Counted from the first letter of the stretch, positions 17,124-27,258 are shown. The stretch is DNA of 64,000 bases from Catenovulum agarivorans DS-2 (GCF_000568405.1 NZ_ARZY01000001.1:248001-312000), one strand, 5' to 3'. Translations and numbers: made by a program. Notes: generated by a model not told the origin, from the letters alone.

Positions 17124-19331
17124 ATGAAAAATTTAACTTTAAGCCGCTTAGCACTCATTGCGGCTTGCACAAGCCTGTTTTCTGCATGTGTTTCTACAAC
17201 TAGTAACGAAAAACGAGAAATCGTCGCAGACAGTATTGTGCTATTTGATTTTGAACAAGGCTCAGACACAAGTTTATTGCAAACCAACGATGCAAAGGTT
17301 CGTATAATAAACCATCAAGGTTCTAAGCAGTTGCAGTTGCAAACAGGTATTAGCTCAGGAGCACCGGGGGTGACAATAAAGAAACCAGCGGGTAGTTGGG
17401 ATTTGAACAACTACTATCACGTTAAAATGGATATAACAAACGCAGGTGAACACCCCGCTCGTATTATTTTTAAAGTGGGAGATCCTGAAGACGGCATGCA
17501 AGCTTGGCAAATGGAAATACGTTTTGATCTTGCACCTGGCGAAACTAAAACAGTTTCAGATGACATTATTACCACACCTTGGCGTTTTACCAAGCCACTG
17601 AACTTGTTAGCAATGCGTGCCGCGCCAGGACAAGCAAAAGCTGATTTAAGCGCGATTGATCAAGTAAAAGTTACCATTAATTATCCTGCAAACGAGCATA
17701 ATTTATTGATTGACAATATTAGAGCGACTAATCCTGTTCGCTGGAAAGAGCCCGATGGTTTCTTACCTTTTATCGATAGATTTGGTCAATACAAGCATGC
17801 ACATTGGCCAGGTAAAACTCTGTCTGTAGATGATTTACGCCAACAAGCAAAAGATGAGCAAAGGGAACTTAACGCTAATCCAGGGCCAAAAGAATTTAAT
17901 CAATATGGTGGTTGGAAAAATGGACCGCAGCTTGAAGCAACGGGCTACTTTCGCGTTGATAAATACCAAGGGGCATGGTGGTTTGTCGACCCTGCGGGCA
18001 AGTTATTTTGGTCTCATGGTGTTGGTGTTGTTAATGCAGGCACTGCAATTACAGGTATTACAGATAGGGAATCTTACTTCGAATGGTTACCAACTAAGGA
18101 TTCGCCTTTTGCTAAGTTTTATTCAAAAGCAGGTCGAGCGTCACATGGATATTACAGCACGTTGGCTGAACGAGAAACATATAACTTTACCGCCTCTAAC
18201 TTGTATCAAAAATATGGCGATAATTGGCGTGAGGATTTTGACCGTGTCACGCATGCACGACTGCGCAGTTGGGGCATGAATACGCTAGGCGTTGCTTCAG
18301 ATCGGCAATTGACCACAGATGGTATAACCCCGTATACAGAAACAGTGTGGGTGCCAGGCACTCGAAAAATCGAAGCGTCAAAGGGTTATTGGGGAAAATT
18401 TCATGATGTATTTGACCCAAGCTTCAAACGTCAATTGAAAAAAGCCTTGTCTAATCGACAACATACGGTTGATGATCCTTGGTTGCTTGGCTTTTTTATT
18501 GAGAATGAACTTTCATGGGGGGTTGAGGGCTCGCTTGCGATAGCTACTTTACAAAGCCCTGCTGACCAGCCTGCAAAAATCGAGTTTATTAAAGACTTAA
18601 AAAATAAATATCAAAATATACGTAATCTCAACAAGGTATGGGGGACAGCGCATGATTCGTGGGATGGTTTGTTGCAATCGACAACAGCACCAAATCAGAA
18701 TAAAGCATGGGATGATTTAAGTGAATTTTATCAGAAAATCGTTAAAACCTACTTCTCGACCGTACGCGCAGAGTTAAAATCTGTTGCACCGAATGCTCTA
18801 TATTTAGGTTGTCGTTTGGCATGGGCAAATAGCGATAGCGTGATTCGAACGGCAGCAGAATACTCAGATGTTATTAGCATGAACAAATATCAATACCATG
18901 TAACAAATGTTGGTTTTCCAAAGGGCGTTGATAAACCGATACTCATTGGCGAATTTCACTTTGGCTCTTTAGACAGAGGTGCGTTGCACCTTGGTGTAGT
19001 TGAAGCTAAAAGTCAGTCGCATCGTGCTGAGTTGTACACCGAATACCTTAATAGTGCCTTGCTCAATCCATATATTGTCGGCACTCATTGGTTTCAATAT
19101 GCCGAGCAGCCACCAACAGGCCGCGGTGATGGTGAAAACTATAATGTTGGCATTGTAGACTTAGCAGACAAACCATTTCCTGAGCTAGTTAAAAGTATAC
19201 GAGAAGTCGGCAACCGCTTTTATCAATTTCGCAGTGAAGCTGCTAAGCAGGGACGGTTGGTCCAACCCAAGCAACCAAAAAAGGCTAAAAGTATTCAAAT
19301 AGATGAAGACGCGCATACGCGCTCGAACTAG
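17124..19331 (+). CDS. GH50 beta-agarase-like lipoprotein
   Basis: A 735-residue predicted lipoprotein: a basic start, hydrophobic stretch and lipobox LFSAC with Cys22; the following Val suggests outer-membrane sorting. Residues about 30-230 look like a beta-sandwich carbohydrate-binding region. The catalytic part starts near WWFVDPAGKLFWSHGVGVV. FFIENELSWG (Glu462, acid/base) and ILIGEFHFGSLDRG (Glu610, nucleophile) match GH50, whose members cleave agarose, often releasing neoagarobiose. The frame extends upstream to 16995, but ATG 17124 has a good ribosome site (AAAGG, 7-base gap) and the signal peptide directly behind it. The C-terminus is a basic linker-like tail. It is monocistronic, between two terminators. 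Exact specificity is not readable from sequence. Confidence 0.88.
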   Translation: MKNLTLSRLALIAACTSLFSACVSTTSNEKREIVADSIVLFDFEQGSDTSLLQTNDAKVRIINHQGSKQLQLQTGISSGAPGVTIKKPAGSWDLNNYYHVKMDITNAGEHPARIIFKVGDPEDGMQAWQMEIRFDLAPGETKTVSDDIITTPWRFTKPLNLLAMRAAPGQAKADLSAIDQVKVTINYPANEHNLLIDNIRATNPVRWKEPDGFLPFIDRFGQYKHAHWPGKTLSVDDLRQQAKDEQRELNANPGPKEFNQYGGWKNGPQLEATGYFRVDKYQGAWWFVDPAGKLFWSHGVGVVNAGTAITGITDRESYFEWLPTKDSPFAKFYSKAGRASHGYYSTLAERETYNFTASNLYQKYGDNWREDFDRVTHARLRSWGMNTLGVASDRQLTTDGITPYTETVWVPGTRKIEASKGYWGKFHDVFDPSFKRQLKKALSNRQHTVDDPWLLGFFIENELSWGVEGSLAIATLQSPADQPAKIEFIKDLKNKYQNIRNLNKVWGTAHDSWDGLLQSTTAPNQNKAWDDLSEFYQKIVKTYFSTVRAELKSVAPNALYLGCRLAWANSDSVIRTAAEYSDVISMNKYQYHVTNVGFPKGVDKPILIGEFHFGSLDRGALHLGVVEAKSQSHRAELYTEYLNSALLNPYIVGTHWFQYAEQPPTGRGDGENYNVGIVDLADKPFPELVKSIREVGNRFYQFRSEAAKQGRLVQPKQPKKAKSIQIDEDAHTRSN

Positions 19332-19339
19332 CCTTTCAC

Positions 19340-19371
19340 ATATCAAACGGGGAATTTCTCCGTTTGATATT
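19340..19371 (+). terminator. Hairpin behind the agarase gene
   Basis: TATCAAACGG (19341-19350) pairs with CCGTTTGATA (19360-19369). It lies 10 bases behind the stop; the T-run after it is short (ATATTTTGG), so it may be a weak terminator. From 19371 to 19585 I see no gene and no other clear element. Confidence 0.6.
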
Positions 19372-19585
19372 TTGGTATTCTACAATTTTAAGGCCTGTTT
19401 TACGGGTGGTAATGACATGTGAGGGAATTGAGCTAACTCGTTACAGAGTTCAGGTTAAATATTTTTAGGTTGGCAGTCAGATAAAAACAAATGACTGTTT
19501 ACCGACTATTAAAACAAACTGACATTGCAGATTTAAGTTTTTCGGGTTTTTGTTAGTGATTACTTCGGCTGAACGCCTTTAGAAT

Positions 19586-19662
19586 TGGTACGACCGAGTG
19601 GACTCGAACCACCGACCCCTACCATGTCAAGGTAGTGCTCTAACCAGCTGAGCTACGGTCGT
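19586..19662 (-). tRNA. tRNA-Val (GAC)
   Basis: Reading the minus strand, a full cloverleaf of 77 bases can be drawn: acceptor ACGACCG paired with CGGTCGT, discriminator A, an encoded CCA, D-arm GCTCAGCTGGTTAGAGC, anticodon stem CTACC/GGTAG with loop TTGACAT (anticodon GAC), variable loop and T-arm with GGTTCGAGTCC. It closely resembles E. coli tRNA-Val(GAC). It is a lone tRNA gene with no tRNA neighbours here. Confidence 0.97.
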
Positions 19663-19696
19663 ACATATTATTTACGCTGCGTAAACAACGGCGCGA

Positions 19697-19725
19697 ATGT
19701 TACTGCTTACTTATCGAGTTGGCAA
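19697..19725 (-). promoter_or_regulatory. Promoter of tRNA-Val
   Basis: On the minus strand TTGCCA (19725-19720) and TAACAT (19702-19697) are 17 bases apart and followed by a GC-rich stretch (TCGCGCCG) of the kind found at stringently controlled stable-RNA promoters. The tRNA 5' end lies about 28 bases beyond the predicted start. Confidence 0.6.
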
Positions 19726-19765
19726 GGAAATTTTAACTAAATTTGTTTAAGTGGTTTTTTTTTAG

Positions 19766-20791
19766 TCATTTTTTGCAATTTTGCAGTAATTCATTCCATG
19801 CTTTTTGGTGATTTAAGTTTGCCTGATTGAACACATTGAAAATATTGTTTTTGCTATTTTGTAGGTATCTTTGTGCGTAAGCATTGGGAGATTGCAAATG
19901 TGAAAATACTTTAAATACAGTTGGCATTATTTGGTGTTCTAATCTACTTAAAAATGCTAAGTGTGGTTGCAATGTTTTTATAAAAAAGCCGTGTAATACA
20001 TTTTCAAGATAATCAATTTCAATTGGTCGAGCGCTGTCACAGACCTCGTTATCATTAAGTTGATTTAAGTAGTGGCTGACTGAGTTAAGTGAAGCGCTGG
20101 TATATTCTAAAGTATAGAAGTATTGTGACATCAACATCGAACCATCTAGCTGCGCCGCTCGATGATTAAATTCATCTATAACAGCTGTTGGCTTGTTTGA
20201 ATTTGGTAACTGAAATAGTTTAAGGGCAGCGTTAAAATAAGCGTTTAGGTTAATTATCCCTTGAGTATCAGCCAACAGCAAGGTGTTACTAGGTTGAAAT
20301 AACTTTTTATGAATGCCAGCTTGCAATAAAAAATAATCTAATTGTTTGGACCACTGTTTGCGCTTGAAACTATGCAGTTGTTGAAGTGCTTGTGCATCTT
20401 TAGTTTTTTGATAGTTGCACTGGTTAAGTTGGTTTAACAAACTCGCTTCATAAATGAAATGATTGGCGGGCGTTTGGACTTTTCCCATGCTACTATTTTT
20501 TTCGCCAACAAATTTTTGCATATTGCAGGTATGAATGGAGAGCGCGTCCAATAAGTTTATTTTAAAGTTTTGTGGTTTATCTACCTGCTGGGTAAATTGG
20601 AGCGAATGGTCTACTTGTATTGCCTGTTTACTATTTGAACTTACAAAATCACGTTCGCCAATTATGGTTTTAGTTAGGGTTTGTACCCGTTGCGGGTACT
20701 TTTTCCACTCAAGCACAACCGGCGGCTGTTGGCACCCGACCAAGATAATTAAAATAGTCGAGGTTAAACTAAATTTGATGGTTCCAAACAC
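19766..20791 (-). CDS. DUF3080-family lipoprotein
   Basis: A 341-residue predicted lipoprotein: the short signal FSLTSTILIILVGC places the acylated Cys at residue 20. The mature part is alpha-helical and rich in Gln, Asn and Leu, and its early VLEWKKYPQRVQTLTKTI segment is typical of the DUF3080 family of gammaproteobacterial lipoproteins. Function is unknown. The GTG start at 20791 lies inside the end of the MATE gene (23-base overlap), so the two are probably co-transcribed and coupled. The mature part contains no catalytic motif I recognise. Confidence 0.78.
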   Translation of the reverse strand: MFGTIKFSLTSTILIILVGCQQPPVVLEWKKYPQRVQTLTKTIIGERDFVSSNSKQAIQVDHSLQFTQQVDKPQNFKINLLDALSIHTCNMQKFVGEKNSSMGKVQTPANHFIYEASLLNQLNQCNYQKTKDAQALQQLHSFKRKQWSKQLDYFLLQAGIHKKLFQPSNTLLLADTQGIINLNAYFNAALKLFQLPNSNKPTAVIDEFNHRAAQLDGSMLMSQYFYTLEYTSASLNSVSHYLNQLNDNEVCDSARPIEIDYLENVLHGFFIKTLQPHLAFLSRLEHQIMPTVFKVFSHLQSPNAYAQRYLQNSKNNIFNVFNQANLNHQKAWNELLQNCKK

Positions 20792-22103
20792 GTTTGAGTC
20801 TCAAGTATAACAATATACTGGTGCAGCTTAACCCTATTAGTAAGCCTTGCCAATATCCTTCAGGACCTTGCTGGGGGATTATCCAATTTGTTTCACTTAA
20901 AATCATGCCCAACGGAAATCCAAGTAACCAATAGGAGACTAAAACCAACACAAATGGAACTTGAGTATCAGCATAGCCACGTAAACAAGAAGAGAAGCTT
21001 GTTTGAATAACATCCGGTAACTGAAAAATACCTGCCCAAACCAGCAGCGCAATGGCTAATTGAAAAACTTGTTGTGAAGGCTCGAACATTGAGGCAAATA
21101 CACTTCGAAATAAGATAATTGTTGTGGTGGATAGCACAGAAAAAGCGATTGAAACGATCAGGGTATATTTAACCCAAGATTTAGCGCTGTATTGATCGTT
21201 TTTTCCAATGCTCTGGCCGATTAATACAGTCGCAGCCATGCCGATACTTAATGGGATCATGTAAAAGTTAGTCACTACATTAAGCGCAATTTGATGTGCT
21301 GCAGCTGCATTCGTGCCGTGGGTAGCTATAGCTAGTGCAACGGCGGCAAACAATGCTATTTCTAAAAACAGGGTTAGGCCTATAGGGCAGCCGAGCCTTA
21401 TTAATTTTAATTGAGTCGCAATTTCAATTTTTTCAAACCGTAAATTTTTGGCAAATTGCTGGGTGTGGCGTGAATATTTACTGAAGATATATAAACTTAC
21501 CAACACGATAATATTTACAATCGTTGTCGCAATACCGCAGCCAGCACCTCCCATTTTTGGGGTTATCGCTGAGCCATAAATAAACAAGTAATTGAGTGGA
21601 ATATTGCACAGTAGACCGAAAATGCTGATGTACATTAATGGCTTAGTTTGTCCAAGAGATTCATTTAAGTAGCGAAAGGCGCCAATGAAGCATATAAATG
21701 GAATGCCTAGAGCGAGGTAAGTTAAGTATTGCTGACCAATTTCAACTAATGGTTTGTCTAAGCTTAATAAAGACAATAGTGGCATAGCAGCAAATAAACA
21801 AACTGTGAATATGATTGCCACAAGTAGTGCAAACCAAAGTGATTGATTTAAGTCGTGTTGAAAGGCTTTGTTATTGCTAGAACCATAACTACGTGACAAT
21901 AACGGTGCTAACACCATCATACAGCCAAGGGCAAAGAAAAATACTGGGTGCCAAATTGACAGGGCTGTGCCAACGGCTGCCATATCAGCATCACTTACCT
22001 GAGCAGACATCACTAAATCTATAGTGACCATTAGGGTTTGAATAGCTTGGGTAATCCATATGGGCCAAGCGAGTTTAATTAAACGACGATACGGGTTTTG
22101 CAA
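20769..22103 (-). CDS. MATE-family multidrug/toxin efflux transporter
   Basis: A membrane protein of about 444 residues with some twelve hydrophobic segments, of the NorM branch of the MATE family, which exports cationic drugs and metabolites in exchange for Na+ or H+. The start LIKLAWPIWITQAIQTLMVTIDLVMSAQVSDADMAAVGTA and HQIALNVVTNFYMIPLSIGMAATVLIGQSIG are family hallmarks. The start is uncertain: the frame is open to an ATG at 22187, but that ATG lies within the gltA terminator hairpin, so a downstream start such as TTG at 22103 is more credible. No good ribosome site is visible. The end overlaps the DUF3080 gene. Confidence 0.88.
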   Translation of the reverse strand: MQNPYRRLIKLAWPIWITQAIQTLMVTIDLVMSAQVSDADMAAVGTALSIWHPVFFFALGCMMVLAPLLSRSYGSSNNKAFQHDLNQSLWFALLVAIIFTVCLFAAMPLLSLLSLDKPLVEIGQQYLTYLALGIPFICFIGAFRYLNESLGQTKPLMYISIFGLLCNIPLNYLFIYGSAITPKMGGAGCGIATTIVNIIVLVSLYIFSKYSRHTQQFAKNLRFEKIEIATQLKLIRLGCPIGLTLFLEIALFAAVALAIATHGTNAAAAHQIALNVVTNFYMIPLSIGMAATVLIGQSIGKNDQYSAKSWVKYTLIVSIAFSVLSTTTIILFRSVFASMFEPSQQVFQLAIALLVWAGIFQLPDVIQTSFSSCLRGYADTQVPFVLVLVSYWLLGFPLGMILSETNWIIPQQGPEGYWQGLLIGLSCTSILLYLRLKRVWNHQI

Positions 22104-22153
22104 AGTGAAAACTTGAATGATAAAAATTGGCGATAGGGTAGTAGAAAAGCAGC

Positions 22154-22182
22154 AAAAAGAAAAGCTCGCCGAAGCGAGCTTT
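22154..22182 (-). terminator. Terminator of gltA
   Basis: On the minus strand AAAGCTCGC and GCGAGCTTT pair around TTCG, followed by TTCTTTTT. It lies about 30 bases behind the gltA stop. Confidence 0.85.
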
Positions 22183-22210
22183 ATCAAAAATATAAACCTT
22201 AAAGCAAATA

Positions 22211-23494
22211 TTAGTCTTTAGCGATTGGGCTAAAATCTCTTGGCTCTTCACCAGTGTATAATTGACGTGGACGGCCAATTTTAGCACCAGGTTGGCTAAG
22301 CATTTCATGCCAGTGTGAAATCCAACCGATTGTACGAGACAATGCAAAAATCACAGTGAACATGTTAGTTGGAATACCAATTGCTTTTAAGATAATGCCA
22401 GAATAGAAATCGACATTTGGATACAATTTTTTGCTAATGAAGTATTCGTCTTCCAACGCGATTTGTTCTAACTTCATGGCAACTTGTAACAATGGATCGT
22501 CAATGCCTAATGCATCTAAAACTTCATGACATGTTTCACGCATTACTTTAGCGCGAGGGTCGAAGTTTTTATAAACACGATGGCCAAAGCCCATCAAGCG
22601 GAATGGATCAGATTTATCTTTTGCTTTTGCAACGTATTCGTCGATGCGATCAACAGAACCAATTTCTTCAAGCATGTTCAAGCAAGCTTCGTTCGCACCA
22701 CCGTGCGCAGGGCCCCAAAGTGAAGCGATACCAGCTGCAATACATGCGTAAGGATTTGCACCTGAAGAACCGGCTAAACGAACAGTTGAAGTTGAAGCAT
22801 TTTGCTCGTGGTCAGCATGAAGTGTGAAAATTCGGTCCATTGCTTTTGCAACTGCAGGGTGAATTTCATAATTTTCTGCTGGAACAGAAAACATCATGTT
22901 CAAGAAGTTTTCAGAGTAGCTTAATTCATTCTTAGGGCAAACGAATTTTTGACCAATGCTATATTTGTAACACATAGCCGCAATGGTTGGTAATTTAGCA
23001 ACTAAGCGAGTTGCACAACGAATGCGTTGTTTAGGGTCAGTAATGTCTAAATCTCTGTGGTAGAACGACGACAATGCACCAACAATACCACACAACATAG
23101 CCATTGGGTGAGCGTCACGGCGATAGCCTCTGAAGAAGAACTCAATGCCTTCGTGAACCATAGTGTGTTTGTTAATAATACCAACAAACTCTTTATACTC
23201 TTCAGAGCTAGGAGCTTTGCCGTGTAACAATAAATAACAAACTTCTAAATAGTCAGCTTGGGTAGCTAACTGGTCAATTGGGTAACCACGGTGCAACAAC
23301 ACACCTTTTTCACCGTCGATGAAAGTGATTGCTGATTCACAAGAACCGGTTGCTAAAAAACCAGGATCAAATGTAAAGTGGCCAAATTTACCTAAAGAGC
23401 GCACATCGATAACATCGTGACCCATGGTGCCTGATAGAATCGGTAGTTCTACCGAATTACCGTCAATCGTGAGGATGGCTTTTTTTTCAGCCAT
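22211..23494 (-). CDS. gltA: Citrate synthase (type II, hexameric)
   Basis: Citrate synthase condenses oxaloacetate and acetyl-CoA, the entry step of the TCA cycle, in the cytoplasm. The protein is 427 residues, exactly the E. coli GltA length, when started at ATG 23494, which has a strong GAAAGGAG ribosome site; an upstream in-frame TTG (23515) is less likely. Active-site segments are [38 protein letters not shown] and [10 protein letters not shown]. The N-terminal beta-rich domain points to the NADH-inhibited type II form. It is divergent from the sdh operon, the usual arrangement in gammaproteobacteria. Confidence 0.98.
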   Translation of the reverse strand: MAEKKAILTIDGNSVELPILSGTMGHDVIDVRSLGKFGHFTFDPGFLATGSCESAITFIDGEKGVLLHRGYPIDQLATQADYLEVCYLLLHGKAPSSEEYKEFVGIINKHTMVHEGIEFFFRGYRRDAHPMAMLCGIVGALSSFYHRDLDITDPKQRIRCATRLVAKLPTIAAMCYKYSIGQKFVCPKNELSYSENFLNMMFSVPAENYEIHPAVAKAMDRIFTLHADHEQNASTSTVRLAGSSGANPYACIAAGIASLWGPAHGGANEACLNMLEEIGSVDRIDEYVAKAKDKSDPFRLMGFGHRVYKNFDPRAKVMRETCHEVLDALGIDDPLLQVAMKLEQIALEDEYFISKKLYPNVDFYSGIILKAIGIPTNMFTVIFALSRTIGWISHWHEMLSQPGAKIGRPRQLYTGEEPRDFSPIAKD

Positions 23495-24016
23495 AGAATA
23501 TCTCCTTTCGAGCAAGTCATGTGACAGGTTTAGTTTTTTATTAATACTTGAAATTGACGTACAAAGTCAATTTATACCGCTAAATAAAAGCAAGTATAAG
23601 TAATAAATTTTCTATTAAAACGCTTCACTAACATCAGAAAGCAAAACAAAGCTTACTAATTCCAAACTTAAGCTTATCAGAGTTCATATTTGAAGTTAAT
23701 CAAAGCAAAAATTAAATTAGCAAACTATTGCGAAAATGTTAGCTCAAATCGGCCGCTAGCCCAATATAAATCGCATTCATTCAACAAATGCGTCTAATTC
23801 ACTAAAAAAATGAACTTGATGAAAAAAAATCCTGTATAAAATCGCAAACTATTATTTTTTAAGCTAATGTTGTTACAATCATATCGGTAGCAAAATAGCC
23901 TGTATAATTGGATTTAATGGGCAATTGATATCTTGTTAGTAGGATGTTTTGTTACGATACGACTAAGGACATTTAATAATTTTAATAAAGTTATCAACTT
24001 AAGTGGGTAAAAACTC
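23495..24016. promoter_or_regulatory. gltA-sdhC divergent control region
   Basis: This AT-rich gap of about 520 bases holds no gene I can support. On the minus strand TTGACT (23570-23565) and TATTAA (23546-23541), 18 bases apart, are a plausible gltA promoter, and the -35 lies in an inverted repeat TTGAC-N7-GTCAA (23554-23570). On the plus strand TATAAT at 23903-23908 and TATAAA at 23835-23840, both preceded by CCTG, are possible sdhC -10 boxes without convincing -35 partners. Regulators such as ArcA or Crp may bind here, but I could not identify their sites. Confidence 0.45.
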
Positions 24017-24391
24017 GTGAACAAGCAACGACCTATCAATCTGGAGCTAAACACAATTAGTTTTCCAGCCTCTGCAATTGCTTCTATTCTTCACCGTGTT
24101 ACAGGTGTCATCATGTTTTTTGCGATGGGCATCTTAATGTGGTTGTTGGCCGTGTCATTAGGGTCTGAATCAGGCTTCGAATGTGTACAAGAATGGTCAT
24201 CGTCATTTTTCGCTAAATTTATTTACTGGGGCATCTTAACAGCCTTGGCATACCACTTGTTGGGTGGGTTACGCCATTTGGTAATGGATTTAGGTTTTTG
24301 GGAAGAAATTCAATCAGGTAACTCAAGTGCGCAAATTACCATCGCCTTGACCATAGTATTATCAGTATTAGCAGGAGTTTGGTTATGGTAA
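24017..24391 (+). CDS. sdhC: Succinate dehydrogenase cytochrome b556 subunit
   Basis: SdhC is one of two membrane anchors of complex II and helps bind heme b and ubiquinone. The 124-residue protein has three hydrophobic helices, the signature RPINLELNTISFPASAIASI-LHRVTGV near the N-terminus (Ser and Arg there line the quinone site in E. coli), and the heme-ligand His region YHLLGGLRHLVMD. The start is GTG at 24017 with a weak ribosome site. Its stop overlaps the sdhD start, so it leads a tightly packed sdhCDAB operon. Confidence 0.96.
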   Translation: MNKQRPINLELNTISFPASAIASILHRVTGVIMFFAMGILMWLLAVSLGSESGFECVQEWSSSFFAKFIYWGILTALAYHLLGGLRHLVMDLGFWEEIQSGNSSAQITIALTIVLSVLAGVWLW

Positions 24392-24732
24392 CAAATGCTG
24401 GAACATTAGGACGTAGCGGCGTTCACGATTTTGTTTTAATCCGCGCGAGTGCATTGGTTTTGACAGCTTATGCAATTTTTATGGTGTGTTTTTTCGTTTG
24501 TACACCTCAAGTAACTTATGCCGAGTGGGTTGGTTTGTTCAGCCAAACTTGGGTAAAAGTGTTTACTTTGATTACGTTAATTAGTTTGTTGGTTCACGCG
24601 TGGATTGGTTTATGGCAAGTATTAACTGATTACGTTAAACCTGTTGCCGTTAGAATTAGTCTTCAATTTATTTTAAATATTGCCGCGCTTGCTTATTTAG
24701 TAACTGGCATCGTTGTTTTGTGGGGTGTGTAA
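24385..24732 (+). CDS. sdhD: Succinate dehydrogenase membrane anchor subunit
   Basis: SdhD is the second membrane anchor of complex II. The 115-residue protein has three hydrophobic helices, the N-terminal GTLGRSGVHDFVLIRASALVL stretch common to SdhD, and VHAWIGLWQVLTDYV with the heme-ligand His. ATG at 24385 has an AGGAG site 7 bases upstream and overlaps the sdhC stop; a TTG 6 bases earlier is possible but less likely. sdhA begins immediately after the stop codon. Confidence 0.95.
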   Translation: MVTNAGTLGRSGVHDFVLIRASALVLTAYAIFMVCFFVCTPQVTYAEWVGLFSQTWVKVFTLITLISLLVHAWIGLWQVLTDYVKPVAVRISLQFILNIAALAYLVTGIVVLWGV

Positions 24733-26496
24733 GTGAATATTCCAGTTAGAGAATTTGATGCCGTTGTAATCGGCGCTGGTGGTGCAGGCATGCGTGCTGC
24801 ACTGCAAATTTCGCAATCAGGTAAAACCTGTGCTTTGTTATCAAAAGTATTTCCAACACGCTCACATACAGTATCAGCTCAAGGTGGTATTACCGTAGCA
24901 TTAGGTAACGCTCACGACGATAACTGGGAATGGCACATGTACGATACGGTTAAGGGTTCTGATTATATCGGTGACCAAGACGCAATCGAATATATGTGTA
25001 AAACTGGCCCAGAGGCAATATTTGAACTAGAAAATATGGGCTTACCGTTTTCTCGTTTTGAAAATGGTCGTGTTTATCAGCGTCCATTTGGTGGTCAATC
25101 TAAAAACTTCGGTGGTGAGCAAGCAGCTCGTACTGCCGCTGCGGCTGACCGTACAGGTCACGCATTATTGCACTTGCTTTACCAACAAAACGTTAAAAAT
25201 AAAACAACGGTATTCAGTGAATGGTATGCGTTAGATTTGGTTAAAAACCAAAATGGTGATGTTGTTGGTTGTACTGCTATTGATATCGAAACTGGTGAAG
25301 TTGTTTATTTCAAAGCTAAAGCAACTGTGTTAGCAACGGGTGGTGCAGGCCGTATATTCGCATCAACGACTAATGCTCATATTAACACAGGTGATGGTGT
25401 GGGTATGGCATTGCGTGCTGGTGTACCTTTGCAGGATATGGAAATGTGGCAATTCCACCCAACGGGTATCGCTGGTGCAGGGGTACTTGTAACCGAAGGT
25501 TGTCGTGGTGAAGGTGGTTATTTATTGAATAAAGATGGCGAGCGTTTCATGGAACGTTATGCTCCGAACGCGAAAGACTTAGCAGGTCGTGACGTTGTTG
25601 CTCGCTCAATGATGACCGAAATTCGTGAAGGTCGTGGATGTGAAGGTCCTTGGGGCACCCACATTAAGCTAAAACTTGATCACTTAGGTGCTGAAGTTCT
25701 TGAAAGTCGCTTACCTGGTATTTGTGAGTTATCTCGTACTTTTGCCCATGTTGATCCTGTTAAAGAACCGATTCCAGTTATTCCAACTTGTCACTATATG
25801 ATGGGTGGTATTCCAACTAATGTTAACGGTCAGGCTATTAGTGTTGATGATAACGGTCAAGAACAAGTTATAAATGGCTTGTACGCTTGTGGTGAAATCG
25901 CTTGTGTGAGTGTACATGGTGCGAATCGTCTGGGCGGTAATTCATTACTTGACTTAGTTGTGTTTGGCCGTGCGACAGGTTTATACCTTGGTGATGCACT
26001 TAACGATTACCAAACACAAGACGCTTCTGATTCAGATGTCGAAGCTGCGTTAGCACGCTTTAATCGTTGGGAAAACACTCAAAAAGGTGAAGATCCAGCG
26101 CAAATTAAGAAAGATTTACAGCAATGCATGCAATTGAACTTCTCTGTGTTTAGAGAAGGCGATGCGATGGCTAAAGGCTTAAAAGAATTAGGTGAAATTC
26201 GTGAGCGCTTGAAGTCAGCTCGTTTAGATGACACAAGTTCTGACTTTAACACTCAGCGTATTGAATGCTTAGAGTTAGATAACTTAATGGAAACAGCATA
26301 CGCAACTGCGGTAGCTGCAAATTATCGTACAGAGAGTCGTGGCGCACACAGCCGTTTCGATTTCCCTGAGCGTGACGATGCGAATTGGTTATGCCATAGT
26401 ATTTATAAACCTGACACTGAAAGTATGTCTAAGCGTGACGTAAATATGCAACCAAACACTCGTGAAGCATTTCCACCTAAAGTTCGTACGTATTAA
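24733..26496 (+). CDS. sdhA: Succinate dehydrogenase flavoprotein subunit
   Basis: SdhA carries covalently bound FAD and oxidises succinate to fumarate at the inner face of the membrane. The 587-residue protein (E. coli 588) has the FAD-binding start [18 protein letters not shown], the covalent flavin His in [37 protein letters not shown], and the active-site Arg region in [14 protein letters not shown]; the end ([16 protein letters not shown]) matches enterobacterial SdhA. The start is GTG, abutting the sdhD stop. sdhB follows after 15 bases. Confidence 0.98.
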   Translation: MNIPVREFDAVVIGAGGAGMRAALQISQSGKTCALLSKVFPTRSHTVSAQGGITVALGNAHDDNWEWHMYDTVKGSDYIGDQDAIEYMCKTGPEAIFELENMGLPFSRFENGRVYQRPFGGQSKNFGGEQAARTAAAADRTGHALLHLLYQQNVKNKTTVFSEWYALDLVKNQNGDVVGCTAIDIETGEVVYFKAKATVLATGGAGRIFASTTNAHINTGDGVGMALRAGVPLQDMEMWQFHPTGIAGAGVLVTEGCRGEGGYLLNKDGERFMERYAPNAKDLAGRDVVARSMMTEIREGRGCEGPWGTHIKLKLDHLGAEVLESRLPGICELSRTFAHVDPVKEPIPVIPTCHYMMGGIPTNVNGQAISVDDNGQEQVINGLYACGEIACVSVHGANRLGGNSLLDLVVFGRATGLYLGDALNDYQTQDASDSDVEAALARFNRWENTQKGEDPAQIKKDLQQCMQLNFSVFREGDAMAKGLKELGEIRERLKSARLDDTSSDFNTQRIECLELDNLMETAYATAVAANYRTESRGAHSRFDFPERDDANWLCHSIYKPDTESMSKRDVNMQPNTREAFPPKVRTY

Positions 26497-26511
26497 TAGG
26501 GTCGTTATCTA

Positions 26512-27219
26512 ATGAAACAAGTATTTTCAATTTACCGTTACAATCCTGACAAAGATAAAAAGCCTTACATGCAGGATTACGAGTTAGACACCGAAGGCCA
26601 AGATATTATGGTGCTAGATGCACTATTGATGTTGAAAGAGCAGGATCCAAGCTTATCTTTTAGACGTTCTTGTCGTGAAGGTGTTTGCGGTTCAGATGGC
26701 TTAAATATGAATGGTAAAAATGGCCTTGCGTGTATTACACCATTGTCAGCATTAAAGGGGCGTAAAATTGTTATTCGTCCTTTACCTGGTTTGCCTGTTG
26801 TTCGTGATTTAATTGTGGATATGAGCCAATTCTATACGCAATACGAGAAAGTTAAGCCGTATTTGATTCCAGACCCTAAAAATGTGCCTGCACGTGAATT
26901 TTTGCAATCGCCAGAAGAACGTGAGAAATTGGATGGGTTGTACGAATGTATCTTATGTGCATGTTGTTCAACTTCATGCCCATCTTTCTGGTGGAACCCT
27001 GACAAGTTTATCGGACCTGCTGGCTTGTTGCATGCGTACCGCTTCTTAGCTGACTCACGTGACGGTGCTACTGATGAGCGATTAGCAAATTTGGATGACG
27101 CATTTAGCGTTTTCCGTTGCCACGGTATCATGAACTGTGTAAATGTGTGTCCAAAAGGGTTAAACCCAACCAAGGCCATCGGTAAAATTAAGTCGATGCT
27201 CTTGAATAAGGCTGTTTAG
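26512..27219 (+). CDS. sdhB: Succinate dehydrogenase iron-sulfur subunit
   Basis: SdhB passes electrons from FAD to quinone through three Fe-S clusters. The 235-residue protein (E. coli 238) has the [2Fe-2S] ligands in CREGVCGSDGLNMNG with the later LAC, and the [4Fe-4S]/[3Fe-4S] ligands in CILCACCSTSCPSFWW and CHGIMNCVNVCPKGLNP. It closes the sdhCDAB operon; a strong hairpin terminator lies 40 bases downstream, before sucA. Confidence 0.98.
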   Translation: MKQVFSIYRYNPDKDKKPYMQDYELDTEGQDIMVLDALLMLKEQDPSLSFRRSCREGVCGSDGLNMNGKNGLACITPLSALKGRKIVIRPLPGLPVVRDLIVDMSQFYTQYEKVKPYLIPDPKNVPAREFLQSPEEREKLDGLYECILCACCSTSCPSFWWNPDKFIGPAGLLHAYRFLADSRDGATDERLANLDDAFSVFRCHGIMNCVNVCPKGLNPTKAIGKIKSMLLNKAV

Positions 27220-27258
27220 AAACTAAGCTTAATCTATATCACGATTAATAATAATCTG

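Noticed and set aside
19371-19585. Integrated element at tRNA-Val
   Set aside because: No integrase and no repeated tRNA 3' end were seen nearby; flanking genes are ordinary.
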